A DNA stretch of 64,000 nt from Euborellia annulipes (GCA_023213315.1 JAKCPI010002728.1:159634-223633); one strand, 5' to 3'; shown: positions 10,580-23,570, numbered from the stretch's first letter. Program-made: numbers and translations. Notes: generated by a model from the sequence alone, not told the origin.

Positions 10580-12270
10580 TTAGACGTCAAACTGTTAATG
10601 ATTAGAAGGTATTACTAAAACAATGCCTGAATATTAATATATTCTATAAATATATAATAATTGAAAGGAATTTGAAAGAATTCCCGAGTGAAAGAAAATG
10701 ATAAATTAAATAGTAGATCTAATAGTCTGTCTATCATATTTCTTGAAAACTAGTTTTGAAATTTTGTATAACATGTCTTCACTTCCTCATAGTCTCAGAA
10801 ATTAATTATATATTTTGCTTGGAATTTAATTTTGGGTTAGTTAAAATGTGAATGACAAAAGTTATTATATTACTAAATTTGTTTTTTTAAGCATTGATTG
10901 TTTAAAATCATATAATGTGAAACATATAGGATTGGTTTTAATTAGGGAATTTGCTCTAAAATCAATCACCCACCCAAAACAACGACTTGATATATAAAAT
11001 TTATGAATTAAATTATTCCAAAAAATGTTTTCTTAAGAAATAACTGAGCATTACTTCTTGGAAGCAAACCAATTATCATAATATCTATACTTATATTAAT
11101 TGAATGTTTAGAAGTAATTTATACTATCCTCTGGTCACATTTGACATCCTCTTATACAAAATAATCTAAATATAGTGAAAAAGTAAGTATTTTTTCTTTT
11201 TCTCCTCTTAGAAATTGAAAATTATAAAATACTAGCGATACCAGAAAATACTTGCATGTGACGGAGTTTTTTACTTGTTAGCAAAAATGATTTGGAAAAA
11301 AAAAATTCAACAAGTTCGCAGGTGTAAAAATCATGTTATTTAAATACATCTGAAATATTTTTGAATGTTTTGTCTATTTTAAAACATAATTTCTTTTTAA
11401 ACTTCTATCTTCTAATTTATTTTAAATTAGCTAATAAAGTACATTTTTATGTTGTGTTTGAATGCTAAATAATATAAATGACTTCTAAACATTAGTATAA
11501 GTAAAGATGATAATTATTTTACTAGAGAACATAAAAAATTCCGGACTTGGTGTGTTCGTTGTGAGTCCCTGAATATCTGCACTATTGATTAGGTTTATTA
11601 ATAGTGTCATTTATTTTCAAATTTGGTCACTAAATCTCTGGGAGTTTATTGAATTTTTAGTTTATGCTTTCAATTTTAGATAGAATAATAAATAAAGTTT
11701 TAAAAGAAAATGCATAGTAATTAGGGTCTTTTACAAAGAAAGTGTAGGGGAAGTGTATAATTGGACAGATGATATCAGTTTGAAAGATGGCTCAAGTTTT
11801 TAGCCATTTAAAAATGAAATAAAATGAAACTTGCATATTTTATTCTGAAATAATTTATTATTATGATTAAAAAATTAAATTATACTTTTCTCCAGTCTAA
11901 AGATAAATTTAGAAAAAAAATATTTGTATTCATTAGATTTAGATATAATTAGGATAAATCAAAAAAATAAAATCTCTTTTTTTAATAAACCCTAATCAGT
12001 CTGAATAGTCATAGATAAAATCATAGGATGTCAAGACAGGCATAGAAAAATATATTACTCTGAGGTTAAAGGAAACTCATTAAAAGAGAGGAGAATTTTT
12101 TTTTTGAATGACTTTAAATTGTTACTATAGTGGATTTATGTATATAAAGCCCACCCAGAATGGAAACACCAACTGATTTTAAAATTAAACTGATGTGGCT
12201 ACCGCATAACCGGCTGAATATTACTATTAAACACTGTTAAAAATTTTGTGGGACCCACTTTATTGTATTA
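10580..12270. other. AT-rich stretch, nothing recognised
   Basis: About 1.7 kb of AT-rich sequence with short stop-dense frames only. No repeat from this window recurs here. Confidence 0.45.
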
Positions 12271-12280
12271 ACATATATTT

Positions 12281-12331
12281 TCATCAAAATCTCAACATCG
12301 AATTTTTAACATGAATGTAATACTTTCTATG
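12281..12331 (+). repeat. R1 3'-end fragment
   Basis: CATCAAAATCTCAACATCGA and ATACTTTCTATG match the last 70 bases of R1. The terminal hairpin is not complete. Confidence 0.6.
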
Positions 12332-12674
12332 TGACCGTTCGTTCACCTTGAAAAGGTACCAAATATTCATTGAGTTTTTGTACTTTCTGTACAGAACACA
12401 AGCCGGTATTTTTAGAATATTTTTATCATTTTTTGTTTGGAAGATATGAATTTTTAAAATTTTGGTTATGAAAAACTTAATTTTGAGAAAAATGAGTTTG
12501 GTGTTTGTTTTTTCAATTTTTTGATTAAAAAAATACATCGGTTCTGATGAATCGAATATTTCATTTTATAAGATGAAGAACTAGAGAATCGGAATCAGTA
12601 ATAAAAAAAAATTGATTTTTTTGAACTCTTTTAGTAAATCGGCTCTTTTGAAAATTTAGCCCTGTGAAGATTTG

Positions 12675-12900
12675 GTACAGTGAGCGCCACAATTAAGTCC
12701 CCACCTGATAGCTTTAGTCTTAAGTATATGGTATGGAATATGGTAAATTGTGAAATAATTTTAAATTTTAAAAGGTAAAATAAAATCATCTGTACCAGAT
12801 CTTACGTTTTACCTTTTCGGACATTAAAATTATTTTACTTTACACCATATACTTAAGGCTAAAGCTATCAAGTGGGGACTTTATTGTGGCGCTCACTGTA
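12675..12900. mobile_element. M1 palindromic TA-flanked MITE, copy B
   Basis: TACAGTGAGCGCCACAATTA at the left and its complement at the right (one substitution, TTTATTGTGG) enclose a 226-bp palindrome with TA on both sides. The flanks outside it are weakly inverted (CTATGTGACCG near 12328 against CGGTCC/GTCACATAAG near 12913), so it may sit in an older fold-back element. Confidence 0.88.
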
Positions 12901-12929
12901 CCTTTTCATGTGGACCGTCACATAAGCGA

Positions 12930-13600
12930 AAGTAAAAATGTATTAAAAAAATAATGAATTATATTATTTTAAGATGACATGAAACTAATTTAAAAATTTA
13001 TAAATAAAATGTCACTTTAATGGTAAAAAATAAGCAGTATAAAAAAAGAATTTTTATCTCTTTACCTTTAGATGTATACAATACACATGTACACAATAAG
13101 AAAACATTCAAGAGTTGTAGTTTTCAACTTATGGACATAGAATGTTCTAGGGATATCTGATTATAAATAAATCTGAATATACATTTAGTATCCGCGAACT
13201 TACAACTATTCCTAGTTTTTCAATCACACTAAAAGCAATATTTTGTTGTCCTTTAGTATCTTGATTTTGATAATAATTCAATTAAAAGTGACACGCTATT
13301 TAAAGGAATTTGCTAAGGATACTTCAGTGGGAGTGCAAACTATATGACGTTAGAGATTAAAATATTAACCCATTCAAGGATGTTATCCCCACCTCCTTAA
13401 AAAGCAAGAAAAAGTGTATTAACAAAATTCATCGCACAACTTTCTCTAACTTGTTTAAGAGAATGGTGATGCGTCACATCAGATTAATTAGAAACCGACC
13501 GAATATTAGGTTTCGGTTACGGTTTCGGCCAAAAACCAGCCGAAACCTAAGTCTGAAAAGATGGGGTGGAACTCGCACGCAAAAAAAATGGTCAAATGAT
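12930..13600. other. AT-rich stretch, nothing recognised
   Basis: No open frame, TIR or tRNA-like element. A purine/pyrimidine-alternating tract GTTTCGGTTACGGTTTCGG near 13509 recurs in related form near 14232, on either side of the hAT element. Confidence 0.4.
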
Positions 13601-13610
13601 TTGCAGGGGG

Positions 13611-14132
13611 CATGGGCGTAGCCAGGGGGGCCATTGGCCTTGTCCTAAAAATTAAAAAAAAAAAAAAAAAAAATATATATATTTTTCCCATTGGGAATTT
13701 TCTTTTAACAACCCAATCCACTACGTTAATTTACAGTGGCGTAGCGAGGGGGAGAGCAAGGGGGGGCATCGTGCCCCGGGCGCTACCCACAAAGGGGCGC
13801 CAAATGGTCCGCAAAACAAAAAATTGCTGGATAATTTTTATTTTTATTATAATTTATTTCTGGAAATATATTTTAAATTTAGTGCCAGTGTAATATAATA
13901 ATTTTGTATATTTTACATATAATATTATATGGTTTTCGAATGGGGGGGGGGGGGGGGACTAAAAAGGTATTGTGCTTCGGGCACGAGTTAAGCTCGCTAC
14001 GCCACTGTTAATTTAATTTTTTTTTTAATCTAAATAAATAATTAATAATCTATGTATATATTAATTGCAAACCCCCCTCTCGCCCAAACGAGGGGTTGCC
14101 CCTTCCTAACAAGATGTCTGGCTACGCCCATG
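13611..14132. mobile_element. Outer hAT-like element containing a second hAT MITE
   Basis: The ends CATGGGCGTAGCCAGG and CTGGCTACGCCCATG are inverted repeats, with G-runs and C-runs just inside. The flanking octamers (GCAGGGGG left, CACGGGAG right) are too diverged to call a clean duplication. The inner element at 13734-14007 interrupts it. No transposase. Confidence 0.75.
13734..14007. mobile_element. hAT MITE nested in another hAT MITE
   Basis: Termini CAGTGGCGTAGCGAG and CTCGCTACGCCACTG are perfect inverted repeats. An 8-bp duplication, TTAATTTA, lies immediately outside both ends (13726-13733 and 14008-14015). The body contains GCGCCAAATGGTCCGC and a poly(G) run. The same family, in opposite orientation, is split across 59622 to the window end. 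Confidence 0.93.
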
Positions 14133-14139
14133 CACGGGA

Positions 14140-15630
14140 GGGAAAAAAAATTTCAGCAGGGCGGAAATATTTCAAAAAAAAAAAAAAAAAAAAAAAGATA
14201 AATGATATGAATTTTGTATAGGAAATACAAGTTTCGGTTTCGGCTGAAAATCTTGTTTCGGTCTGACCCTAATTATTAATATTAATTAAGAATTCTTATT
14301 TATTTAATCAAATAAGATTTTTATTTTAAAAAAATGAATATTTTAATTACGCGAGTTGTTAAGTATGTGAATGGAATTCTTTGTTTGTTAAACTATTCTT
14401 AAGCAATTTATATTTCTTGTTGGATATGAATTGTTTATTTGACAGTGGAACGAATTCTTTGACATTGACAATCACTATTGTAAATTGACTTTTTTTTTTT
14501 AATTAAAATTGATCTTTTTTTTCTTAACCTCTTGGTCCTTTATGATTAAAACATGTTTAAAAAAAATTAATTTATGATGTACTATTAATAAAATATATTT
14601 GTTTATAAATGAAAAAAAAAGATTATCAATGATTTGATTAACTAAAAAATAACTTCCCCTAGAGCGTATTTATAAATAAATTAATTTAAAATAAATATTT
14701 AGCTAAACGGGCATGAAAATCACAAAGTTTAAAAAATATATATATTTTTTTTTAATAATTTAATTATAAAATAATCACTTTATAATGTAGTACTTTGAAT
14801 ATCGTAATTAACATTAAACAATTTTGTTTTATAGATGAATAATTTGATTGACAATTTAAATGTAAAAGTTTTCTATGTTTCGTTCCCCTTTTCATTTTGT
14901 TCGAATCGATTTTTTATAAATTTTGTTAGCCTTTTTTTTATTAATATATTAATTTTTATGAAGAACACGTACAATTTTTATTTGAAATATTCAAAAGTTG
15001 ACAAGCAAATTGAAGGGTGTTTCGGTACCCGAATAACAATAAATAAAATAGGCATTCGTATCGAGTTCCGATATTTTCTAAAAAAAAAAAAAATATTCCG
15101 CTTATGTTTATTCTATAGGTAAATAAAAATGATATGAATAAAAAGAGCATTATCTAAATAATGTTATAAGCCTATTTAATTTATATTAGATTTTTTTGGT
15201 TTCACGAATAAACAGCGAATTATTTGACCCTCTTCTCATATATATCTTCTAAAGGTTAGAGTTAATTTAATCGAATGGACAAGCTTTATTTTAAAAAAAT
15301 TTCAATTTTTTTCTTCAATAACCCTAAATTAATTGAGTATATGAAAGTGAAATTTAATCTCTGATATTTTTTTATCCATCGGCTTGGAAAAACATTTTAG
15401 GGGATTTTTTCAATATAAAAAAAAAGATATTTCATGAATTGTATGGTTATCGCAGTGGCGGGACAAGGCGATCTCTCACTCAAACTAAGATAAGAACAAG
15501 TGTAGGCCCTAAATGTTGAATATAGGAAAATAATTTTTGATCCAAAAATCTATGTTGGGGCCGATTATTTGGATTATATTAAAATCAAATTTTTTAGTAA
15601 CACGGAAAACCGATTATTCGGCCTCGCAAC
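14140..15630. other. AT-rich stretch, nothing recognised
   Basis: A 95-codon frame at 14835-15122 is composed of AT-rich codons (Phe, Ile, Asn, Lys, Tyr) and looks like chance. No repeat family recognised. Confidence 0.4.
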
Positions 15631-15633
15631 TTT

Positions 15634-16146
15634 TTACCTTCTCTTTAGGTCTATATGTTAATCTAAAGGCCTATATAGAGAAAGTAATGGTTTTATGTCA
15701 AAAATTCGATGTCGAGTTTTAAGTATGTAGGAATTGAGCTACGAGGTTGAAATTTTATATTTAAATTAGGCACCGACCTACAGCGTGAAAATTAGATTTT
15801 GATTAAAATTGGCCAAAAGTACTAGTACTTTACTTAAGCACTTTTTCAGTTTTTTTTTTTGTTTGTGTTTTTTTTCGATTTTCTCAAAATTCGAAACAAC
15901 GATTTTTATTTAAATTCAAAAATAAATTATTTTTTAGATGCTCTTTAAAATGAATATTCCCATTTTGCCCTTGAAATCTTTCGAAGCATTCTTACTCTTG
16001 TACTTCATAGGAACGATATGAGAAATGGTTGTTATAGTAACAGATTTTTTCCCATATTTATAAATTTTACATCTTGAATTCAAATGTACTGTAATGTCAG
16101 AAACTAAATATATGTCGACACAAAAAAAATCTGGTGTAATATAAGC
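15634..16146 (-). repeat. R1 repeat copy c, internally deleted
   Basis: Minus-strand R1. The 3' hairpin lies at about 15634-15690. It jumps directly from the GTCGAGTTTT block to the GGAATTGAGCTACGAGG block, so the microsatellite and GTCGCGAAAACC region are deleted. It ends with AAATCTGGTGT near 16126-16136. Confidence 0.8.
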
Positions 16147-16149
16147 AGT

Positions 16150-17690
16150 CGAAACGTTGTACAGTATTTATAATTTTAATAAATAATTAATACAAAAAAG
16201 TGATCTATAACTAAAAATCCCCCTAATAATAATAATTCAAGCCACAAAACCTTTAATTAACTCATACATAGAAATTTTACATTTAACTTTTCAAAATTAC
16301 ATGATAGTTAAATGGTTTATGTTATATGATATGAATTGATTTTGAAATGAATTTTAATTAAATTGTTCTGGTCTGAAAATATTTATTCGAATATATTATT
16401 ACAATCGATGAGGGTGATGGTGGGGGAGGGTGTTATGCAGGTGTTAAAACTTCAGGAAACACTGATCTAAATCATGCTCAAGGTTATTATTCAATTTTTA
16501 ATCAATTTTTTTTTTTTTTTTTTTGATAAAATTAATTAAAAAAAAGTTTAAAGAAAATAAAAGGATTTGTGATTATAAAAAAAAAAAATCAAACAATATA
16601 CATATCTCATTATTACGAGCATGAAAAAAAAATGAAATTAAGGAATGTTAATTAAAATAAAATTTAAATAAAAATTTTTTTTTTGACATTTCAAGATGAA
16701 TGATAATTTTTGTTGAGTCATATAAAACAGTTTGTCATAAAGTTTATTTGTTTATACACATCAGAGTGTGTGTATGTGAACACGATAACTTAAAAAGTTA
16801 GATCAATAAAATCTTGTACATTGAAATTGTAGATCTTTATCAATATTTGGAATAAATCAGTCAACCGGAGGTGGTAGGTTTTTCCAAAAATGTTGAAATT
16901 TTTATTATTTTATGTTTTTGACAAGAAATGAATAGTTTCTAAGATAATCACAAAAAAATTGAGGAGCCGCGATTTTTAGTTATGAAAACAGCACTAAATC
17001 CAAATAAGGATAAAATTAGATTTAAAAAAAAATACATATGATTAATTGATATAAAATTAATTAAAAAAGGATTAAACTATTTCAAAAGAGAATCATTGGT
17101 ATTTGTTGAACATTTTTATGCATTTATTAAACATGGGTTAAGGCTATAAATAAATAAAATCTCAGAAAAAGGCTTATTTCAAGTCCATTATATAATGTAA
17201 GCCTATATTTGGGGGGCTAGGTCTAATCCGCTAGGTCAATTCTAGATTTGAAAAGAGAGTGTGTGAATTCTATTTGCATCGAGGAAAAGCGGATTTTCTC
17301 AATTTGAATGAGCAAAAAAATCTGGTATGGTTAAGAACATAATTCAACTTTCCCTTACCCAATTTTGTTTCCCATGAATTTTTTAAAAGTATTCAATCAA
17401 TCTTATAAATATTTTTATTTTAAGGACTTATATCGATTTCAAAATATATTTCGGACAAGCGTTATCTTTTATTACATCTTAATGGATAATTAGACGAGTT
17501 ATTTGAAATGTAAAATCATCAAATTTCATAATGAAATTAGTTATTTCTTCATTTTAAATATACTACCCATGCTTTGGTAAGATTTAGAGCATTCAGAAGA
17601 AATGAGAATTTGATTAAAAATTTAAAAAAACTTTATATATTTCAGTAAGTTAAAAAAAATAGCCCTGCATTCTGATGGGACGTTAACTTG
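16150..17690. other. AT-rich stretch, nothing recognised
   Basis: Long poly(A) and poly(T) tracts near 16510, 16590 and 16675. No gene or repeat end supported. Confidence 0.45.
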
Positions 17691-18890
17691 ATTATGGTAT
17701 ATTAATGGATATTTTATCCTCAGAGTTAAGATAATTAAAAATGTTTTTGAATTATTCCACCTGGGCAAACTTGCAAAGGTGTCGTCTTTAATAACTCTTG
17801 TTTATTCGCTTGTTTTACGGTCCAAAGAGGAAAAGAGCTACGCACCGCAGAGGCAATAAACCAAGGAATAAACGCAGAAAAATAAATAAATATCTTATGG
17901 CACAAATTGTAATAATATCCCTTAAGTTATTGCCTAGAATAGAAACCATTATTATAGTTGGAAGTTATTAAAACAATTCCATGGGAAATGGTATAAGGTT
18001 ATAATTTTTAAAATATATTAAATATTTTTGAAAATTGGGGTAGGCGGACGGCCCGATGCCCAAAGGCTCTCGTGGCGACCGGCATTTAATAAGGGTTGCC
18101 TATTCTATGCTTTGGTATAATTACATGATTGAACTGTCGAGAGGCAACAATTTTTATGTTAAATGTTCATCATTCATTCGTAATGCAAGTGGAATTTAAA
18201 AAAAAAAAAATTCGAGAAAAAAATAAAATTTCAAACATGATTCTTTCCAATTAATGGTGCAACTCCCTTGGGGGGCAGAAGACCAATATTGCCCTCAAGC
18301 ATCAAATTAGCCCCTGGATAGGAGACCCATATAGGCTTTCCGGTGCAGGGAAAATAGACCCCATTTCATGTGAAACCGACCATAAAATTTGCATTTAATA
18401 AGACAAAACGTAGCTTCGATAAACGACATTATTAACTAGATACATTCCTCTTGAGTCATCTTTTTTGTGCACCTGGCTGTTCAGATGGACATCAAGAACA
18501 ATGCTGAATTTTTTTTTTAAATTTTTAGATAAAAAAAGAGGTGATTATATTCGTAAAATTTTTATTCACCGTTTCAATTCTTTTCTTAGTCACTTTGGAA
18601 GTATCATATTATCAGTATTCAATATTGAAATGCGTTGAAACAAGCGAGGGATTCGCTTCAAGATCTACCCAAGGGACCAGGGGAAATCTGTCTAATGCTA
18701 CATAATGCCCATGCAAATAAAACCCAATTTATAGCAAATTCTTGTGTTGAAATTTAAATAAAAAATTCTTAAAAAGGAAGGGCCATCCAAGTATTAGGTA
18801 AAAAAATTTCTTGGCAGGCTTTTTAGATCCCCTTTGTCAGCAATAATAAGCAAACATTACTCTACGCCCTTGCCTTTTAACCCTTAATAC
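17690..18890. promoter_or_regulatory. Cluster of more complex, single-copy-looking blocks
   Basis: Several 60-150 bp blocks of balanced composition sit in AT-rich DNA: 17755-17880 (with CAATAAACCAAGGAATAAACG-like forkhead/Hox-type sites), 18030-18150 (GGCCCGATGCCC, CGTGGCGACCGGC), 18250-18370, 18430-18510 (GTGCACCTGGCTGTTCAGATGG, with E-box-like cores) and 18640-18760 (octamer-like ATGCAAATAAAACCC). No repeat copies, TIRs or long frames occur. Intronic or intergenic regulatory DNA is a reasonable guess. Confidence 0.35.
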
Positions 18891-19267
18891 TTGCATGGCC
18901 TTAGTGATATTTTTATTAAATTGATAAAAATATTTATTATAAAATTTTAGGGTATTTGAAAAATTTCAGTGCTAGTGGCCTAAAACGGAATTTGTATATA
19001 TTCACAAAATAAATTCATTTGATATAAAATAAGAAATATCAACATGTGCTACGAGTAATATAAAATTTTATCTACCATTCTGATACGTTAAAAAAAAAAA
19101 AAAAAATATATAAAGGATATTAAAAATAAAAATATTTCCCAACTTATAAGACTGATTTCAAAAGTGAAAAAAATTTGATAAGAAAATAATTGATTATCAA
19201 ATTTTTTTTTCATTTAATATTAATCTATTTATTTTTGGCAAAATAAAACTCTTAATTTTAATTTTTG

Positions 19268-19924
19268 GAGTATCGTGTCGCACAGCACGCAACTTTCTCT
19301 TACCTTCGGTAATCGAAAGTTGTGTTCAGTGCTTGTCACAACAGATTTTTTGTGTCGACATATATTTAGTTTCCGACAGTACGGTACAATCGATTTTCAA
19401 GATGTAAAATTTATAAGTATGGGAATTTACAATTTGTTACCATGGCAACCATTTCTCCTATCTTTCTATGAAGTACAAGAGTAAAGTGGTCTTCAGAAGA
19501 TTTCAATGTCAAAATGAGAATATACATTTTAAAGAGCATCTAAAAAATAATTGATTTTTGAATTTTAATCAAAATCGTTGTAGCGAATTTTGAGAAAATC
19601 GAAAAAAAAAACAAAAAAAATACATCAGTAAAGTACTAGTACTTTTTGCCTGATTTTGATTAAAAGCTTCTTTTCACCCCTCAGGTGGATGCCCTAACTT
19701 AAATTTAAAATTTCATCTTCCTAGCTCAATTCCTTTATTCCACACACACAATTCCTTCCACACACTCAGACAGACAGTCAGACCATGTCGCGAAAATCAC
19801 TTTTTTGGATTCAGGGGACCTCAAAACGTGTATATCCATCAAAATCTCGACATCGAATTTTTGACATGAATCCAATACTTTCTCTCTCTATATATTAACA
19901 TATATATAGAGGTAAGAGAAAGTA
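19268..19924 (+). repeat. R1 repeat copy d, nearly complete
   Basis: Starts within the 5' hairpin (GTCGCACAGCACGC), with both hairpin arms around ACCTTCGGTAATCG, and runs collinearly to the 3' hairpin and terminus GGTAAGAGAAAGTA. The microsatellite is short (CACACACA). Frames of 69 codons on both strands are shared with other copies and are not genes. Confidence 0.9.
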
Positions 19925-20590
19925 ATAATGAGTAAAAAAAATTAAACTCATGAAAATACTGTAGAACCATTTTTATTTTCAATAATAAAACAAGAAAGAG
20001 GCTGGTATCTAAATGTCTGTACGGCGACTTGCACACTTTTCCTTTCACATATAGAATCTGTGTGAATGATATTAAGATTATTTAATGGATAATAGTAATC
20101 GAATTAATATATTATAAATTTGTTACAAATTCCTCAAAGAAAACAAATTTTGTAAATACTAAATGATTTGAAGATGTCATCAATTTGGTTTTATGAACTC
20201 AAACATGTTTTTTGGTAGATTTTTGAATGAATGTTTATAAAATTTTATTAAAGATTCCAAAAAAACGCACAAAAAAGAGAGCGTGTTGTTTTTTTTAATC
20301 GGCATTCTATTATAGCATATTTCCAAACAAAAAAAAAATCACTTTAATAATTTTTTTTTTCGAAAATTAATATATAATGATTTAATTAGTAAGGAAAATT
20401 TTGCCGTGAAACTCCAAATGACATCCAACTTAAATTATAACTCTTTAGAATGAATTATTATTTAAATATGCCACTAGTTTTGAATAAAAATACAATAAAA
20501 AAAAATCAAAAGATATAATTAAGGAAACATTTTTAAATTTTTAATAAAAGTCATTACATAAAATCGAGCAAGGTTATTTTATTATTTTTC
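19925..20590. other. AT-rich stretch, nothing recognised
   Basis: No supportable feature. Confidence 0.4.
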
Positions 20591-20594
20591 TAAT

Positions 20595-21070
20595 GTGAAG
20601 ACCCTTTCGCCTCTGGGCTCTTCGGTGGAATAACTAGATGGCCGGAAACAGGCCGGTTATTCTTAATAGGTTACCTGAAAACCTCCCCCTTCAAGCCAAA
20701 AGACACCTTAACTAAAGATATATATATTTATCATTTGTCGTGACAAAGCCTAGAGCTGGCTTCAAAAAATAACGCACCTTGACGACACCCGAGGCCTAAA
20801 AGCCCCTAAATACCGGGCCTGGACCTGGTTTTTTTTTTGACAATACCCCTCATCCCCTCTTGCTTGCATCCCCCTCGTACCTTTTGTAACTTTGGCATTT
20901 TCCAAACATTCAACTTTTTCAAATCACATCGATCGCTAAACAGGAAATTTGTCACCGTTTCTTTTGTAATATCAAACTTCTGGGATGAGATTACGGGCCA
21001 TTCGACACATGGACAATAACATTCGGCACGGCCTAAAATCCTACCGCTTGCCCTAGGAAACACGAAGAAT
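20595..21070. promoter_or_regulatory. Regulatory-looking islands
   Basis: Two blocks, 20595-20700 and 20815-21060, have balanced composition and contain GGTTATTCTTAATAGG, CACATCGATCG, GGGATGAGATTACGGGCC and a Sox-like GGACAATAAC. Short frames on both strands (60 and 85 codons) overlap each other and have no recognised family. They are not repeated in the window. Confidence 0.3.
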
Positions 21071-21627
21071 TAAGTCTTTTAAGAAAAAAAAAAAAAAAAA
21101 AAAGATGGAAGATTATAGAAGTGATAAATATTGTTCGTGAGACGGCAAAGAGAAGTCTCTGTCGAAGAGAAATTTCGTGATCGGAATATTTTCTCAGTTC
21201 ATTTTTTTTCGCTATTTTTTATGATCTCTTATTTTAAATTTTAAACTCTTTTTATTTTTTAATATAAATTCAGAGTTTTTAGATAGCCGTATTATTATTA
21301 TTATTCATAGAATTTATCCGTCGGAACTGAACTCGGGGGGTATATTTAAAATTCTTTACCCATTTTATTACAATAATATGTTTATTATTAAAAGAATAAA
21401 AAAAAAAATGAATTCTTTTAGATGTAAATAAAAAAAAATCATCTGACACAGAATCCAAATTTTTTTGGTCAATGAACCCTTTAGAAAACATTTTTTTTTT
21501 TTGTCGACAGAACCACAAATCAGGGTTTTTTTCTAGCCATATGAACACACGCTTTGAAAATTAAGAGAAAAACATTTTGAATAATAAATATATTATTGTA
21601 ATAATAGAAAATATTAAGATACATTTT

Positions 21628-21728
21628 TACTTTCTCTTACCCTATATATGAAATATATAGAGAGAGAAAGTATTGCGATCATGTCAAAAATTCGATGTCG
21701 AGATTTTGATGGATATACATGTTTTGTT
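21628..21728 (-). repeat. R1 3'-end fragment
   Basis: TACTTTCTCTTACC, the terminal hairpin with loop CTATATATGAAATATATAG, and the CGATGTCGAGATTTTGATGG block. The copy ends abruptly after GGATATACATGTTTTG. Confidence 0.82.
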
Positions 21729-22199
21729 TAAATCGGAAAATGTTTCGAGTGTAACTGCAATTTATTTGTATAAAATAAAATTTCAGCCATGTATTCTTAT
21801 ACAATTTCAATTCTACCAAAATGAATTGAGTAAATATCTATTTGTTACCTGAAAAAGAATAAATGGCTGAAACTTATACAAAGAAAACAAAATAGTTGAA
21901 CTAAAAGCATTATTTTTAATGATAATAACAGTGTATGTTTCAATTCAAAAAAGGAACAACTGATCTAACATTTAATTCAATTTTATTAGAAGGATTCTCA
22001 AATTAACAAAGCCGGAGGCAAAGAGTTGATTTCAAGACGAGAAAGAAGCGACGCAAGGTCATTTATTTAGTGGTTGAATTGGGAGCATTTTTTCATGTAT
22101 CAGAATTTGACTAAAAACAAAACAATTCTGCCGTCAATTAGAGAAATTAAGAGAGATAATTACGTGTAAATGGATGAAAGATAATGATAAGAGGGTGTT

Positions 22200-23300
22200 T
22201 GTTATTTATTTACTATTATTTTGGAGAGTTGAAAGGAACAAAGAGCGGGTTTTTTGCTGGGCGCCTGTAAGACGGCTGCCCGCAAGTCACTACCTGCTAC
22301 ATCGGAATGTTCCTCGCACTCACCTTCTTTAGCGGAGTTGCCGGACGCTCTTCTTGGCCCCAGAAGAAGATGAAGAAGAAGACGTGGTCGGCATCGACGC
22401 ACTCACACACACGCACACGCACAACGCACACCGTAATTCAGAGGAATGAATTTACGGGAAGAGAAATTTTTTTTTTAATAAAGGAAAAAATAAAAATAAA
22501 AATAAAATAATAGTGATTAAACAAGTAGACAATAATTCAATGCAGTCTGCGACGACTCGCCATATTTCGGACGTTTGTCGAGCCGCGCCGGGACATCGGA
22601 GCACGCGTTCTCGGCTTCACCCTTGCACGTGGGGGTAGGGGTATCCAACAATCACAAGCACTCGCGAGGGTGGGGGGTTACACAGCCGGAAATCACAACA
22701 ATTAAGTCAACAATCCACAATATGGCGATGCAGCATCGACAGTCCAAACTGGTTTGGATGATGTTAGAATTTCTACTAGTAGAGACGAGACAGGCGACTA
22801 GTTTTTCGAAAGAGAGGGGCTGGCTGGTGTGTGTGGTGGGGAGAGCCCGATGGGACTGAGAGAGGGGAGCGGATCGAACCACAGTACGAGTGAGTGAGAG
22901 AGAGAATACGCGCGAGAGGTGGTTCGTTAGCGGCGAGCAAAGGGGGAGCGACAGAGATGGAAGCAGAAGCCTGTCCCAAGAGAGAGCGAGACGGAATGAA
23001 GCTCTGGCCCCGGACACAACAAGGAGGGCTAAAGTGTCGGAGGCGAGAGGGCGTGAGTGAGTGAGAAAGAGCGATACATTTACCATGAGTGCGAGTGAGA
23101 ACGCCTGGGCAGCGAACCTGCCCCACCCGAGCTGCGCGCGGAGCGATGCGCGCTATCCCCACCACTGAACAGCCCACCCGGCGCTGCCAACAGACGCCGC
23201 CGAAAAGCCTGAGGACTACCTGGCCAACGTGCAATGTAAGAACAACCCTGTATGGCAGACGTTGAAATCCTCCCCCCTCACGTAACATCCGGTAACCAAA
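22200..23300. promoter_or_regulatory. GC- and GA/CT-rich block: likely promoter or first-exon region
   Basis: This is the most GC- and CpG-rich kilobase of the window. It has long GA/CT-biased stretches, CA repeats (22400-22435), an E-box CACGTG near 22627 and GCCATATT/ATATGGCG motifs. On the minus strand a strong 5' splice site (AAG followed by GTGAGT) lies at 22323/22324, downstream of a minus ATG at 22394 that opens only 21 codons and stops before the donor. On the plus strand a donor-like GTAAGAAC starts at 23236. Such blocks are typical of transcription start regions in AT-rich genomes. Direction is not settled. The long minus-strand frames here (to 170 codons) are low-complexity CT-strand frames. 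Confidence 0.45.
22324..22400 (-). other. Candidate 5' exon end with strong splice donor
   Basis: On the minus strand, AAGAAG is followed by GTGAGTGCG, a near-ideal 5' splice site. The preceding ATG at 22394-22392 reads MPTTSSSSSSSGAKK and stops at 22331-22329, before the donor. If the exon is real, this part is more likely 5' UTR or an upstream open frame than the main coding start. A downstream exon would lie to the left, but I did not find one. Confidence 0.3.
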
Positions 23301-23540
23301 TTACAGCAGAGACATCGCATCGGTGTGGTTCGCTTAACCCTCACCCTCTCTCAAGGGGGTTCAAAACTCAAGACCTGTCTGTGGTTACAACAGACACTCG
23401 TCTTTCGGCCAATTGCATAATGAATGCGGAATTTTAAACAACCCCTGGGATCTCACTCAATTTATTTATATTAATCTAAATCATTATATTCTTTTTTAAT
23501 AAAGCAAGAAATCACTTTGCTATTCCAAAAATTATTAAAA

Positions 23541-23546
23541 TTTATT
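23541..23546 (-). terminator. Possible polyadenylation signal AATAAA
   Basis: Minus-strand AATAAA 25 bases after the stop of the candidate exon. Such hexamers are frequent in AT-rich DNA, so it carries weight only together with that exon. Confidence 0.25.
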
Positions 23547-23570
23547 AAATAATAAAAAAAAAATAATTAT

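Noticed and set aside
22776..23288. 170-codon and overlapping 144-codon (22652-23086) minus-strand frames
   Set aside because: Low-complexity Ser/Leu/Arg-rich translations of CT-biased, CpG-rich DNA. Overlapping frames on the same strand are equally open and no domain is recognisable.
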